In this document: positions 55,991 to 64,000 of the stretch, piece after piece
How the letters are laid out: each line of letters starts with the position of its first letter
How positions within the stretch are numbered: the stretch's first letter is position 1
NCBI GenBank assembly: GCA_036346225.1
Contig: JARFIW010000942.1
Span: 620,001-684,000 of the forward strand
Source of the DNA: Platerodrilus igneus
Taxonomy: Eukaryota > Arthropoda > Insecta > Coleoptera > Lycidae
Reading direction: 5' to 3'
DNA: 64,000 bases
The notes under the pieces: model-generated
Database searches by the model: none
What the model was told of the DNA's origin: nothing
Seen by the model: the letters and a program-made list of their open reading frames with translations, nothing else
Translations under genes and position numbers: made by a program

Positions 55991-57355
55991 ATGAAACCCA
56001 ACCAGTTTATAATAACCGAAGTTTTAAATAACCCCAACCCAGTAAAATATACAAAAGTAGACAATAAAAAAATATACCACATTCAAATAACTAAAGACGA
56101 CAACGAGGAACAAATAATTAAAATTCTAAAAGAATACACCCCCGAGAAAAAACGATTTTATTTTTATTTCAACACCGAACATTTATACCAAAGATTTTCA
56201 GAATTATACATTGAACTATTCAATAACTCTGGACCTGAACTCATCAGATGTACTAGAAAATTAATAACACTAGACGACCCTGACGAAATAAACGATGTAA
56301 TTAGAAATCAACACGAAGGAAAAACCAACCATCGTGGAATTAACGAAACAATAAAACAACTTGTAAGACGTTATTATTTTAAAGACATGAAGGACTTGAC
56401 CACAGATTTTATTAACCAATGCGAACTATGTGACAGAGCAAAATACGATAGGAAACCCCTAAAGATACCCTTAATGTTAACCAAAACACCCGACAAACCA
56501 TTTCAAAAACTTCATGCCGATACTCTAGTAGTAGAAGCGCAAAACTATCTAACAATTGTAGACGCATTCACAAAAATAGGCCAAGCAATACCAATCACAT
56601 CCAAAAATAGCATTGACGTGACCCAAGGATTTTTACAATATTTCACATTTTACGGAACACCCGAATCAATAACTTTAGACAACGGTAGCGAATTTAAAAA
56701 TGAGACAATACAAAATACTTTAGAACTCCACAAAATAAAAATTCATTTCATAACGGAAAACCACCCTGAATCAAACGGACTAATTGAACGATTACATTTA
56801 ACCCTGTTAGAACAAATTAGATTATTAAGAATAAATTATAAAAAGGAACATATAACCAATTTAATGTCATACGCACTAATCGCCTATAATAACACAATTC
56901 ACTCATCAACAAATTTTACACCCTTAGAATTAACACTAGGACATTCAGATTCACGAAATCCCTATGACATACACTACAATAAAGAAGTATATCAACAATA
57001 TGCGAAAGACCACAAACAAAAATTAAAAATAACTTACGATAAGGTAAAAGATAAACTAGAGAACGATAAAGAACGTATCACCACAACCCGAAACAAAAAT
57101 ACCGACTCAAATAAATTTTCAATAGGACAAACCGTATATGAGAAAAACTTTCAAAGCAAGCGACATAAAACAACACCCAGAAATTTAGGACCATTCAAAA
57201 TTAAGAAAATATCAGATAAAAATATAGCCGTAGTAGACAACGGTAAAATAACGAAATACATTCATTTAAAAAACCTAAGACACCCTGTAATTTCAGATGG
57301 ACAATCATCACCCTTACCGTCAACCTCCACCCAGGTAGAACGGACAACCAAGTAA
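55991..57355 (+). CDS. pol: Provirus pol 3' part: integrase
   Basis: 454 open codons continuing in frame from the RNase H end (open from about 55620), so the Met at 55991 is internal to pol and not a true start. HHCC zinc domain: HEGKTNHRG ... CELC. Catalytic core: first Asp in HADTLVV, second in LDNGSEF, Glu in NHPESNGLIE, giving the D,D-35-E type triad. The C-terminal GPY/F-like module is RNLGPFKIKKIS ending in YIHLKNLRH. It inserts the cDNA, here producing a 4 bp duplication. No stop or frameshift is seen across this part. Confidence 0.92.
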   Translation: MKPNQFIITEVLNNPNPVKYTKVDNKKIYHIQITKDDNEEQIIKILKEYTPEKKRFYFYFNTEHLYQRFSELYIELFNNSGPELIRCTRKLITLDDPDEINDVIRNQHEGKTNHRGINETIKQLVRRYYFKDMKDLTTDFINQCELCDRAKYDRKPLKIPLMLTKTPDKPFQKLHADTLVVEAQNYLTIVDAFTKIGQAIPITSKNSIDVTQGFLQYFTFYGTPESITLDNGSEFKNETIQNTLELHKIKIHFITENHPESNGLIERLHLTLLEQIRLLRINYKKEHITNLMSYALIAYNNTIHSSTNFTPLELTLGHSDSRNPYDIHYNKEVYQQYAKDHKQKLKITYDKVKDKLENDKERITTTRNKNTDSNKFSIGQTVYEKNFQSKRHKTTPRNLGPFKIKKISDKNIAVVDNGKITKYIHLKNLRHPVISDGQSSPLPSTSTQVERTTK

Positions 57356-57406
57356 TAATATAAAAATAAAAGCAACCCCGGTATACTACCAACTAAATTA
57401 GGCAGT

Positions 57407-58453
57407 ATGCAAAACCCAGTAACATTTGCAAAACTAAATACCTTACACTCTAGTATTATTGAACCAACCGCTTTATTAAACGAATTAATAAAAATTAGAT
57501 CACTTATAATTAACAGTAAATTACCTTTTGATGTAACCGAATCGAACATTCTAATATTTGAAAAGATAGCTATAGTAAAAGGCTACATTAAGAATAACGA
57601 AATAATATTTTTAATAGAAATCCCGATAGTAGAAAGTAACAATTATCAATATTATCATTTATTTGCTTTTCCAACAAAGGTTACTAGCACATACCAAGTA
57701 ATCATACCCAAAACCAAATTCCTATCCCTAAATGAACTGAGATATGGTTATACAAACGAAAAATGTACTGAAGTAACACCAAATCAATATTTATGTCAAT
57801 CGATGACGACAATAACCATTCAAGAAAACAGCCCTTGTGAAGTACAACTATTAAAATTCTCAAATCATTACGAAAACTGTGAAACCAAACAAGTGCAAAT
57901 AACTAATATGAAAATTCAAAAAGTTACAGATAACAAATGGATACCCATTTTCCCAACAGAAGTAATAGCAACCATCCACTGCAACCAAGATGAAAATAAC
58001 CAAGCATTAATCGGAAGCAAACTAATTACCCTCAAAGAAGATTGTTATGTGAAATTGAAAGATGAAGTTATCAGAGTTTATCAAGATCCCATAGCAACAA
58101 AGAAACTTGCAAACCTACCAGAACTACAATTCAAGATACAACAAGAAGACGAAGAAATAAACAAGAAACCTATGAAGCTAGAGCATCTAGACTTAGACGA
58201 TCTCAACCACGCCGTGAAATTAGTGGAAAGTTATAAAGAACAATTAAATGAACTCAAAACGCCAAAGTTACATTATAATAATATAAGTGTTTGGACAATT
58301 GTATTGATCATTTTAGTAATTTTTGTAATCATGTATGTATTATACAAAATGTACCTTAGATATAAGAATGAAGGAAACAGTTCTAGATTTAAGGAAACAA
58401 AGAGAAAAAAGGAAACAATAAGTATACCCTTAGAAACAATGAATTTTAAATAA
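57407..58453 (+). CDS. env: Errantivirus-like env (envelope), N-terminally short
   Basis: 348 residues. A Cys-rich middle (about 120-220, with CTEVTPNQYLC and CEVQLLKFSNHYENC) and a transmembrane segment at about 294-315 (VWTIVLIILVIFVIMYVLY), followed by a basic tail, match the C-terminal half of errantivirus envelope proteins, which are related to baculovirus F proteins. There is no signal peptide, furin site or fusion-peptide region, and it is shorter than the roughly 450-560 residues expected. The missing N-terminal part is not seen upstream, where integrase ends only 51 bp before. Expression would be from a spliced RNA; an acceptor-like AAATTAG lies at about 57401. Membrane-fusion ability is unlikely for this copy. 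Confidence 0.75.
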   Translation: MQNPVTFAKLNTLHSSIIEPTALLNELIKIRSLIINSKLPFDVTESNILIFEKIAIVKGYIKNNEIIFLIEIPIVESNNYQYYHLFAFPTKVTSTYQVIIPKTKFLSLNELRYGYTNEKCTEVTPNQYLCQSMTTITIQENSPCEVQLLKFSNHYENCETKQVQITNMKIQKVTDNKWIPIFPTEVIATIHCNQDENNQALIGSKLITLKEDCYVKLKDEVIRVYQDPIATKKLANLPELQFKIQQEDEEINKKPMKLEHLDLDDLNHAVKLVESYKEQLNELKTPKLHYNNISVWTIVLIILVIFVIMYVLYKMYLRYKNEGNSSRFKETKRKKETISIPLETMNFK

Positions 58454-58502
58454 TGTATTTTATGTATTTAAAAATTAAGAAAACCCTTAATTTTTCATTT
58501 AC

Positions 58503-58511
58503 GGTGGGAGG
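58503..58511 (+). other. Polypurine tract
   Basis: GGTGGGAGG immediately before the 3' LTR, the usual plus-strand primer position. Confidence 0.85.
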
Positions 58512-59051
58512 AGTTATGTATCCCCCAATTACATATATATATATATTGATGTATTGAATCTAATATGAATTATTAGAAATTATTAAGTAAAAGTATAAGT
58601 TCAATGCAACATTGTAACACAAGGATAACCCAGAGAGGTTATCGACAGTTCATGAGAACGGAATGCAGCTTTGCATCCGTGAGGGCAGTGATACTGCAGG
58701 TGGCAGGTCACAGGCGGTCAACATACCGCAGTTACTTAGAATTAAGTTGTTACATTGTAATAAAGTGTACAATAAAGAGAAACGCAGACATGAGATCTGC
58801 AAGTTCTCACAGCCGTGTGAGGGGCAGGTTATTATAAAAGGCCCGGGAGCTCAATGCCCGGCAGTCAGTCTTCAAACTCCATACTTCGTTGTTTGAGCTA
58901 CTCATCAGTACAATTAAATTATTTTTATTAATGTTATTATGAACCAGCTATTCCAAATTTCAATGTAATTTCTGTTTAACTTAGTAATAAATTAAATGTG
59001 TTAAAGTCAAAGTGTTTTTAAAAACCAGCTCCAAAGGCCCGAACTTTAACT
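58512..59051 (+). repeat. Provirus 3' LTR
   Basis: 540 bp. Compared with the 5' LTR it shows two visible substitutions (GAACTGAATG/GAACGGAATG, CATATTTCG/CATACTTCG), two homopolymer length changes and a much shorter (TA)n. AATAAA at 58986-58991. Confidence 0.95.
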
Positions 59052-59055
59052 CGCG

Positions 59056-59494
59056 TGAAGCACAACAAAGTATCGCAAAGAATAATTTCGCTACATTAAA
59101 ACGAATAACAAATTGTACTCAACATTTGTTACAATTGGTATAGCTAATTGACGCTAATGATCTTAATGACATTCACTCTACTATGAAAACAGCGGTAATA
59201 ATGCATCAGCTAGCTTGCAGTGGCAAGGGGTGTATTCTATGGAAACAAATGCAATTCTTTTAGAGCTATACAAACTTTAACACTTTTACTACCTACCTGA
59301 AAAGGTCTACACTTTCTGTCTAATAAGAAGCCGTTGAGCACCAACCCACCTAGATGGGAATTCAAGTTCATGTTTGAACTAGTTGTAATTTTATTATTAC
59401 TATAAAATTTACAATAGTCCTAAACAGATATTGCTTGCTTGATGAGACTAGCCTACTCAAAGCACTGTACAGTTTCTTGAAACAGCTGGCAGCA
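59056..59494 (+). other. Remainder of LTR copy 4 and spacer
   Basis: The first part should continue the LTR interrupted at 49919. The rest shows nothing recognisable. Confidence 0.4.
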
Positions 59495-62400
59495 CAAACA
59501 CATTGATGGAATACAGTATGAGGAGATCCAGCAAGTATTACGATTGGCTCGGCCTAAGGCGCCGGATGCTTTGGAGTTCAAAGCGACAAAGAAGCATCAC
59601 ATTGTAGTAGTGGCAGAGTTAGATGCTTTGTAGAAGAACAGGTACAAGAGAACGTGGAAGAAATGATTAAATGTGTTGTTCGTGACAAGCCACCAAAGCG
59701 AAAAGAACCGAAATGCTGGAATTGTGGAGAATTCGGGCATATGCAACCCAAAAAACAAGAGCAGCCGAAAAACCAGAGGAGGTGGACGATGGGGTATAAA
59801 AGCCGACCTGCACGGCTTCTACCCTGTAAAACATCATCCGCATCGCCGGTTGTGCTTGTAAAGGACGGATAGACAATTTTCTGTATTGACTGTTGCCGGT
59901 TGAATAACGTGACGCAAAATGACAATTACTCATTATCGAAGATTGGCGACGTTCTAGGTAGGCTTACTGGCTCACAATAGTTCTCGACCTTGAACTTGAA
60001 AAGCGGGTATTGGCAAGTAGACATGGATCCTAAAGATCGAGAGAAGGCTGCTTTTACTATTGGCACTGACCGATGGTACTTTACAGTGACGCCATTTAAA
60101 CTTTGCAACACTCCTGCTACATTTGAACGTTTAGTGAATAACATCTTACGTGGACTGTCGTGTGAAACATGCCCCGTGTGTTTGAGTAACGTGATCGTGA
60201 TTGGAAAGACATTTAAGGAACACTTGATCAATTTGGAGAAAGTGTTTCAAAGATTGAGAGGAACCAATCGCAAGTTGAGCCCAAAGTAGTGCCATCTGCT
60301 CTGCGAAAAAGTAAAATACCATGTAGTTTCATGAAATGGAGTTAGGTCAGACTCCGAAAAACTTAGGGCAGTGTAAGAGTAGTTGACACCCAAAGACAAA
60401 CACCAACTACGCCGTTTTCTGGGATTATGCACTTACTATAAATTTTTTTTTATTTTGCAAATATTGCCAAGCCCTTAACTATGTTAACAGAAGAACGGCG
60501 TGATTATAAATGGGACGAAGATTGTCGAAATGCTTTCCAGCAGCTAAGACATCTATTGAAGAATGCTCCGATTTTATGTGCCCCCTTCCCACTCGGAAGA
60601 CAAATTCATATTAGATACAAAGACAAGTAACGTTGCCATTCAAAGTGTGTTGTCGCAGATATAGAAAGGACACGAAAAAGTGATTGGTTATTTCAGCAAG
60701 GCGCCCTCCAAACTAGAGATAAACTACTGTGTTACGAGGAAAGAACTTGTGGTTGTAGTAAAACCGGTAGAGCACTTTTATAAGTATCTTTATGGTTGAA
60801 AGTTTCACCTGAAAACAAATCGCACAGCACTAAAGTGGCTACTACAGTTCAAGAGCCCTGAAAGACAGGTCGCGAGATGGATAGAAAGGCTATTGGAGTA
60901 CGATTTCGAAATAACATTGCGCGGGTTCAAGTCACTGTAACACAGATCCATTTCCGAGACGGTCTTGTCTTGAATACTGTAGCCACTGTTCGCAGCTGGA
61001 GACAAAATGTGATCTTCTTTGTCGGGCAACCGTGATTAACGACGATTGGCAGCCACAGCAGCTGAAAATCGAACATAGAATGATCCAGACCTAGGCGTCA
61101 TTATGGATTGGAAAATCAGAGGAGTGCATCCGTCGTGAAAAAATGTTAGCCCTCCAAGTAGCACGCTGAAGTCGTACTTCGCACAGTGGGATTCCTTGAA
61201 GTTAGAGGACGGAATCTTGCAGCGATCCCTTGAAAAGGAAGATGGATCTGTGAATACGCTTCAGTCGGTTGTCCTAGGTTTTAGGACATCTACATAATGG
61301 GACGTGAGCAGGGTACGTTGGCATCAAGAAAACTCTAGCGAAAGTCCGTAAAAGATTTTTGAGTAAGCTGAAAGGAAGATGTCGGAATGGTGCAGGAAGT
61401 GTCGGTTTTCTACATCTTTTTGGCTGCACAAAGTTTTGCTTTAATATTGGTATAGGAATTTTTTCATCCAAAAGAAAAAGCTTTATTTTCCCATAATTAT
61501 TATTGTATGTATAAATTAGGTTATTATGCATAAAATTGCGGTTTTCAGTTCTCGCGTATTGTAGGGGTGTAGCCAATAATTTCATCATATGTATTTCGTT
61601 AAACAAGCATTTTATTATGTTCAAAGGAATGTGTGGTTATCGCACTAACCAATAAAAGCGCTTGAAGATTGATGAGGACAGCGACGAGTTCATGGAAAGG
61701 GCGCGTTGTAGTAAAAACTTTATGGTAAACTATCGTACCGTATTGACGTACACGTTTAAAGTGCCTGAAACCCAGTGAAACTTACCCGTGAATCCCTATC
61801 TTTTTTTAATTACCTTAAATATAGTCTATTCCCTAAAATTGTAAGTTTTCCAACCAACTTCACTGCAGAAATTTGAAGAAAAACAGCACCCGAACCTCAC
61901 CAGAACTCGTTGAACAATTTAGACATCAGAATAGATCTACCATAACCTACGACTATTACTCAAAGGTAAGTTTTGTTTATTTGTAGTAAATTACATTGTC
62001 TTTCATTGTATGTAAATTTATACAATGTTGCGCCATCTGTTGAATCATGCTTGGTACTAAACGTTTATCTTTAACAAGCGTTTTTAATATAATAAGTTAT
62101 GTGCGCCCTTGTGTAACCGGAAAGCGCCCACAACAATATAACTTAGAAAGGCCGTTTGGGAGAGTGAGAATTGCAAATGTATTCCCTGAAACCGACTGTG
62201 AAAATAAATACATCTTAGTGGACATGGACTACTTAACAAAATGGACCAATGCATATGCCATACCCAACCAGAAAGCAGCAACCGTCGTCGACGTATTAGT
62301 CAAAGAGATTTTCTGCCGATATGGAATACCTTTTGAGCTGCTCGCTGTCCAGGGAAGAAATTTTGAGTCAGTGCTATTTCAAGAAGTTTGTCGGTGGTTG

Positions 62401-62990
62401 GGGATGAAAAAATTAGAACGCCAACGTTGCACCCTCGACCGAATCGTTTGGTAGAACACATGAACCGTACCTTAGGAAAGTACCTTTTTAAGGTAGTCTC
62501 TGAACATCAAAGGGACTTGAACCAATACATGCACCTATTTTTTATCGACCTACCGATCTGCGGTTTACGAGCGTACTAGACAGATTTCCGCATGTGCTAT
62601 GTTGGGACGTGAAATGCGTTTACCATTTGACCTAGATTCACTAAAAAGCTTGGAAAAGACGTTATAAGTAAAAGTTATGTTGAGAAAGTCAGGCAAAATA
62701 TGCATGACATCCATGGAGACGTAAAAAATAATTTTCAAGTATTGAGCGACCTGATGAAAACCAGGTTTGACATCAAAGCGCAAGATTCTGATTTTCAAAC
62801 GTGAGACCACGTTTGGATGTACAATTCTAGACGGAGGCGTAAATTGTCGCCAAAATTACAAACAAAGTACTAAAACGAATCAACGATGTAGTATATAGAA
62901 TTTGTAAACTCCCAAAAGGTACGACGATAGTGATGCATATTAACAGACTGGCAGTTTACGATAGTGACGGCGACGATAATCCCGGAAGGC
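59495..62990 (+). mobile_element. Second Ty3/gypsy element, heavily decayed
   Basis: Gag end with a zinc-knuckle start CWNCGEFGHMQ (59714-59746, later residues lost). RT: NLKSGYWQVDMDPKDREKAA (59993-) and TPFKLCNTPATFERLV (60090-), with the catalytic motif region altered to LSNVIV where V(Y/F)LDD is expected. RNase H remnants at 60590-60950. Integrase: VDMDYLTKWTNAYAIPNQKA (62218-), then EHMNRTLGKYLF (62456-), a linker and the C-terminal SPKLQTK segment (about 62850), with a KLPKGTTIVMHINRL-like end near 62905-62950. Many stops and frameshifts. Not related to the 49.9 kb provirus by gag type: this one has a zinc knuckle. Confidence 0.82.
61401..61690 (+). repeat. Dispersed repeat, copy 2 (mate at 48041), inside the gypsy
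   Basis: Interrupts the pol region of the decayed gypsy between RNase H and integrase. Starts CTTTTTGGCTGCACAAAG and ends with the CCAAT-containing block CGCACTAACCAATAAAAGCGC. The insert may extend to about 62115, with a donor-like CTCAAAG|GTAAGT at 61965. Confidence 0.65.
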
Positions 62991-63049
62991 ATGATAAAGT
63001 GAGGCGAGTAGGGAGCCAGGGAGACTAACCAAAATCTGGTCGAAATTAC

Positions 63050-63420
63050 GAATAGTTCATGTCCGTGTACAGCAGTACCTACAAGACGAGGATTGAGATT
63101 ACTGAAATTGTAGCGATCCGTAGTATTTCCTAAATCGATTCTCATTGGTTGATAATTATTGTAAATATTATAGTGTATATTTCGATAATCGAGAGTATTT
63201 TTGATCAGCATGGTGACCTCTTTCAGGTTTTCGAACGCACCTCGTAATATCAGAATTGATCGTTATAGAGGCGGGCTCTCTCGGTTGACAAGCTCTTAAC
63301 CTGTGTCTTTAAAACTTTGCTTCGGCATTTTAAAATGGAAGGTTGAAAAGCTTCCCTTGGCGGTTTTATTAAAGGTAATGTTTTAATTGTATGCTATTAT
63401 TAGGTTATCTGATTGCATCG
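63050..63420 (+). mobile_element. Probable 3' LTR of the second gypsy
   Basis: Lies directly after the integrase end and a purine-rich AGTAGGGAGCCAGGGAG (about 63008). Matches the minus-strand copy at 11620-12060 over at least 320 bp, including the inverted CCAAT motif and CTTGGCGGTT ... AAG|GTAATG. The exact ends cannot be fixed. Confidence 0.6.
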
Positions 63421-64000
63421 AAGCTTTAGTAATTGTTATGTTATTAGTTTGTGTTCTAAGATAGTAATTGAGGTAATAATCACATTGTCATGCACATTTT
63501 TTTTGTTTGTAATTTTAATACCACTTGTGTTTAATTTTTAAAGTACGTTTATAGTCGATGCAATCATAATGAATAATTCTTTAACTTTTGCTTACTAGAT
63601 TAAATATATTTTGTTAACATGCATTTATGTTAATTTAGATCCTGAATCTAGGCTTTTGTTTCTGTGGAATTTTGGTATGTATTTGTTACAAGCATATTTT
63701 ATAATTTGTTTACAATGTTCTAATAACTTGTTATGGTTATGTAATTGTTTATTTGGGTTTTAATTATGCGTTTATAGCTGCATAATTTATGTCTCAATTC
63801 TAAACCTAGCCGTAAGTTAGTTTGATGTGATTTAACGTATTTATAATCTATGATTCTATTGATAACTAATATTGAGATTTATTTATTCTTTTTAAGATGT
63901 GGTAATAGGAAACCTCTGCTATAACCCCGTTGTTAACGCGTTTGCATTATGACTATGCAAGAGATGGTCGATTCAATTTGTATCCTTTTTTTGGTACCAT
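63421..64000. other. AT-rich flank, nothing recognised
   Basis: Weak similarity to 11160-11620 (minus) near GGTTATCTGATTGCATC suggests the LTR-like homology continues a little. No gene seen. Confidence 0.4.

Larger units (their letters stand above)
49920..59051 (+). mobile_element. Complete errantivirus-like (gypsy) endogenous retrovirus
   Basis: 9.1 kb provirus bounded by LTRs that begin AGTTATG and end TTTAACT, with CGCG target duplications at 49916-49919 and 59052-59055. Order: 5' LTR, primer-binding site, ~2 kb leader, gag, pol (protease, RT, RNase H, integrase), env-like frame, polypurine tract, 3' LTR. Pol begins one frame back (-1) from gag, as usual for the group. The LTRs differ by only a few bases plus (TA)n length, so insertion is recent. 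Pol has several frame breaks and env is short, so this copy is unlikely to be autonomous. Confidence 0.95.

Noticed and set aside
1..64000. CRISPR arrays, bacterial operons, integrons or a defence island
   Set aside because: No regularly spaced short repeats with unique spacers. All tandem arrays have satellite or transposon character, and the genes are eukaryotic.

Overview
The window is nuclear DNA of an arthropod, most likely an insect with a transposon-rich, AT-rich genome. Supporting signs are spliced genes with GT..AG introns, a TTLL12 homologue, an RFXANK/ANKRA2-type ankyrin gene, an envelope-bearing errantivirus-like gypsy element, piggyBac, BEL/Pao and several LINE clades, tRNA-derived SINEs and many (TA)n runs. 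I cannot name the species. No bacterial-type operon, CRISPR array or phage is present.

Host genes are few. An apparently intronless TTLL12 (tubulin-tyrosine-ligase-like 12) lies on the minus strand at 13557-15344 with a poly-A signal just beyond it. An RFXANK/ANKRA2-like gene lies on the plus strand with one coding exon at 19842-20375 and the next at 31918-32065. The 11.5 kb intron between them holds a possible small spliced gene on the opposite strand (31047-31374). The last RFXANK exon was not found.

Layout: 1-5.5 kb holds a tandem repeat resembling a primer-binding site, (TA)n runs, a piggyBac-like left end, two tandem tRNA-derived SINEs and a LINE 3' end. 5.5-13 kb is mostly AT-rich spacer with small direct repeats, a solo-LTR-like copy and two LINE ends. 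13.5-15.4 kb is TTLL12. 15.4-19.8 kb is spacer with repeats. 19.8-32.1 kb is RFXANK and its intron, which holds a clear nested series: a Jockey/CR1-type LINE split by a three-LTR gypsy array with a CTAT target duplication. That array is in turn interrupted by a processed protein disulfide isomerase (PDI) retrocopy in one LTR and by a 2.7 kb foldback element in one internal region. 32.4-36.2 kb is LINE sequence of an RTE-like, craniofacial-development-protein-2-like type. 36.3-47.3 kb is one decayed piggyBac element cut into three pieces by BEL/Pao, a SINE, a LINE and several solo LTRs. 49.9-59.05 kb is a complete young errantivirus-like provirus with near-identical LTRs, a CGCG target duplication, gag, a frame-broken pol and a partial env. 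59.5-63.4 kb is a decayed second gypsy element and its LTR.

The genes do not form a pathway. The value of the window is as a record of insertion order. Several pre-insertion sites can be read directly from paralogous copies or from interrupted reading frames. All function names rest on motif recognition by eye; no database search was run.
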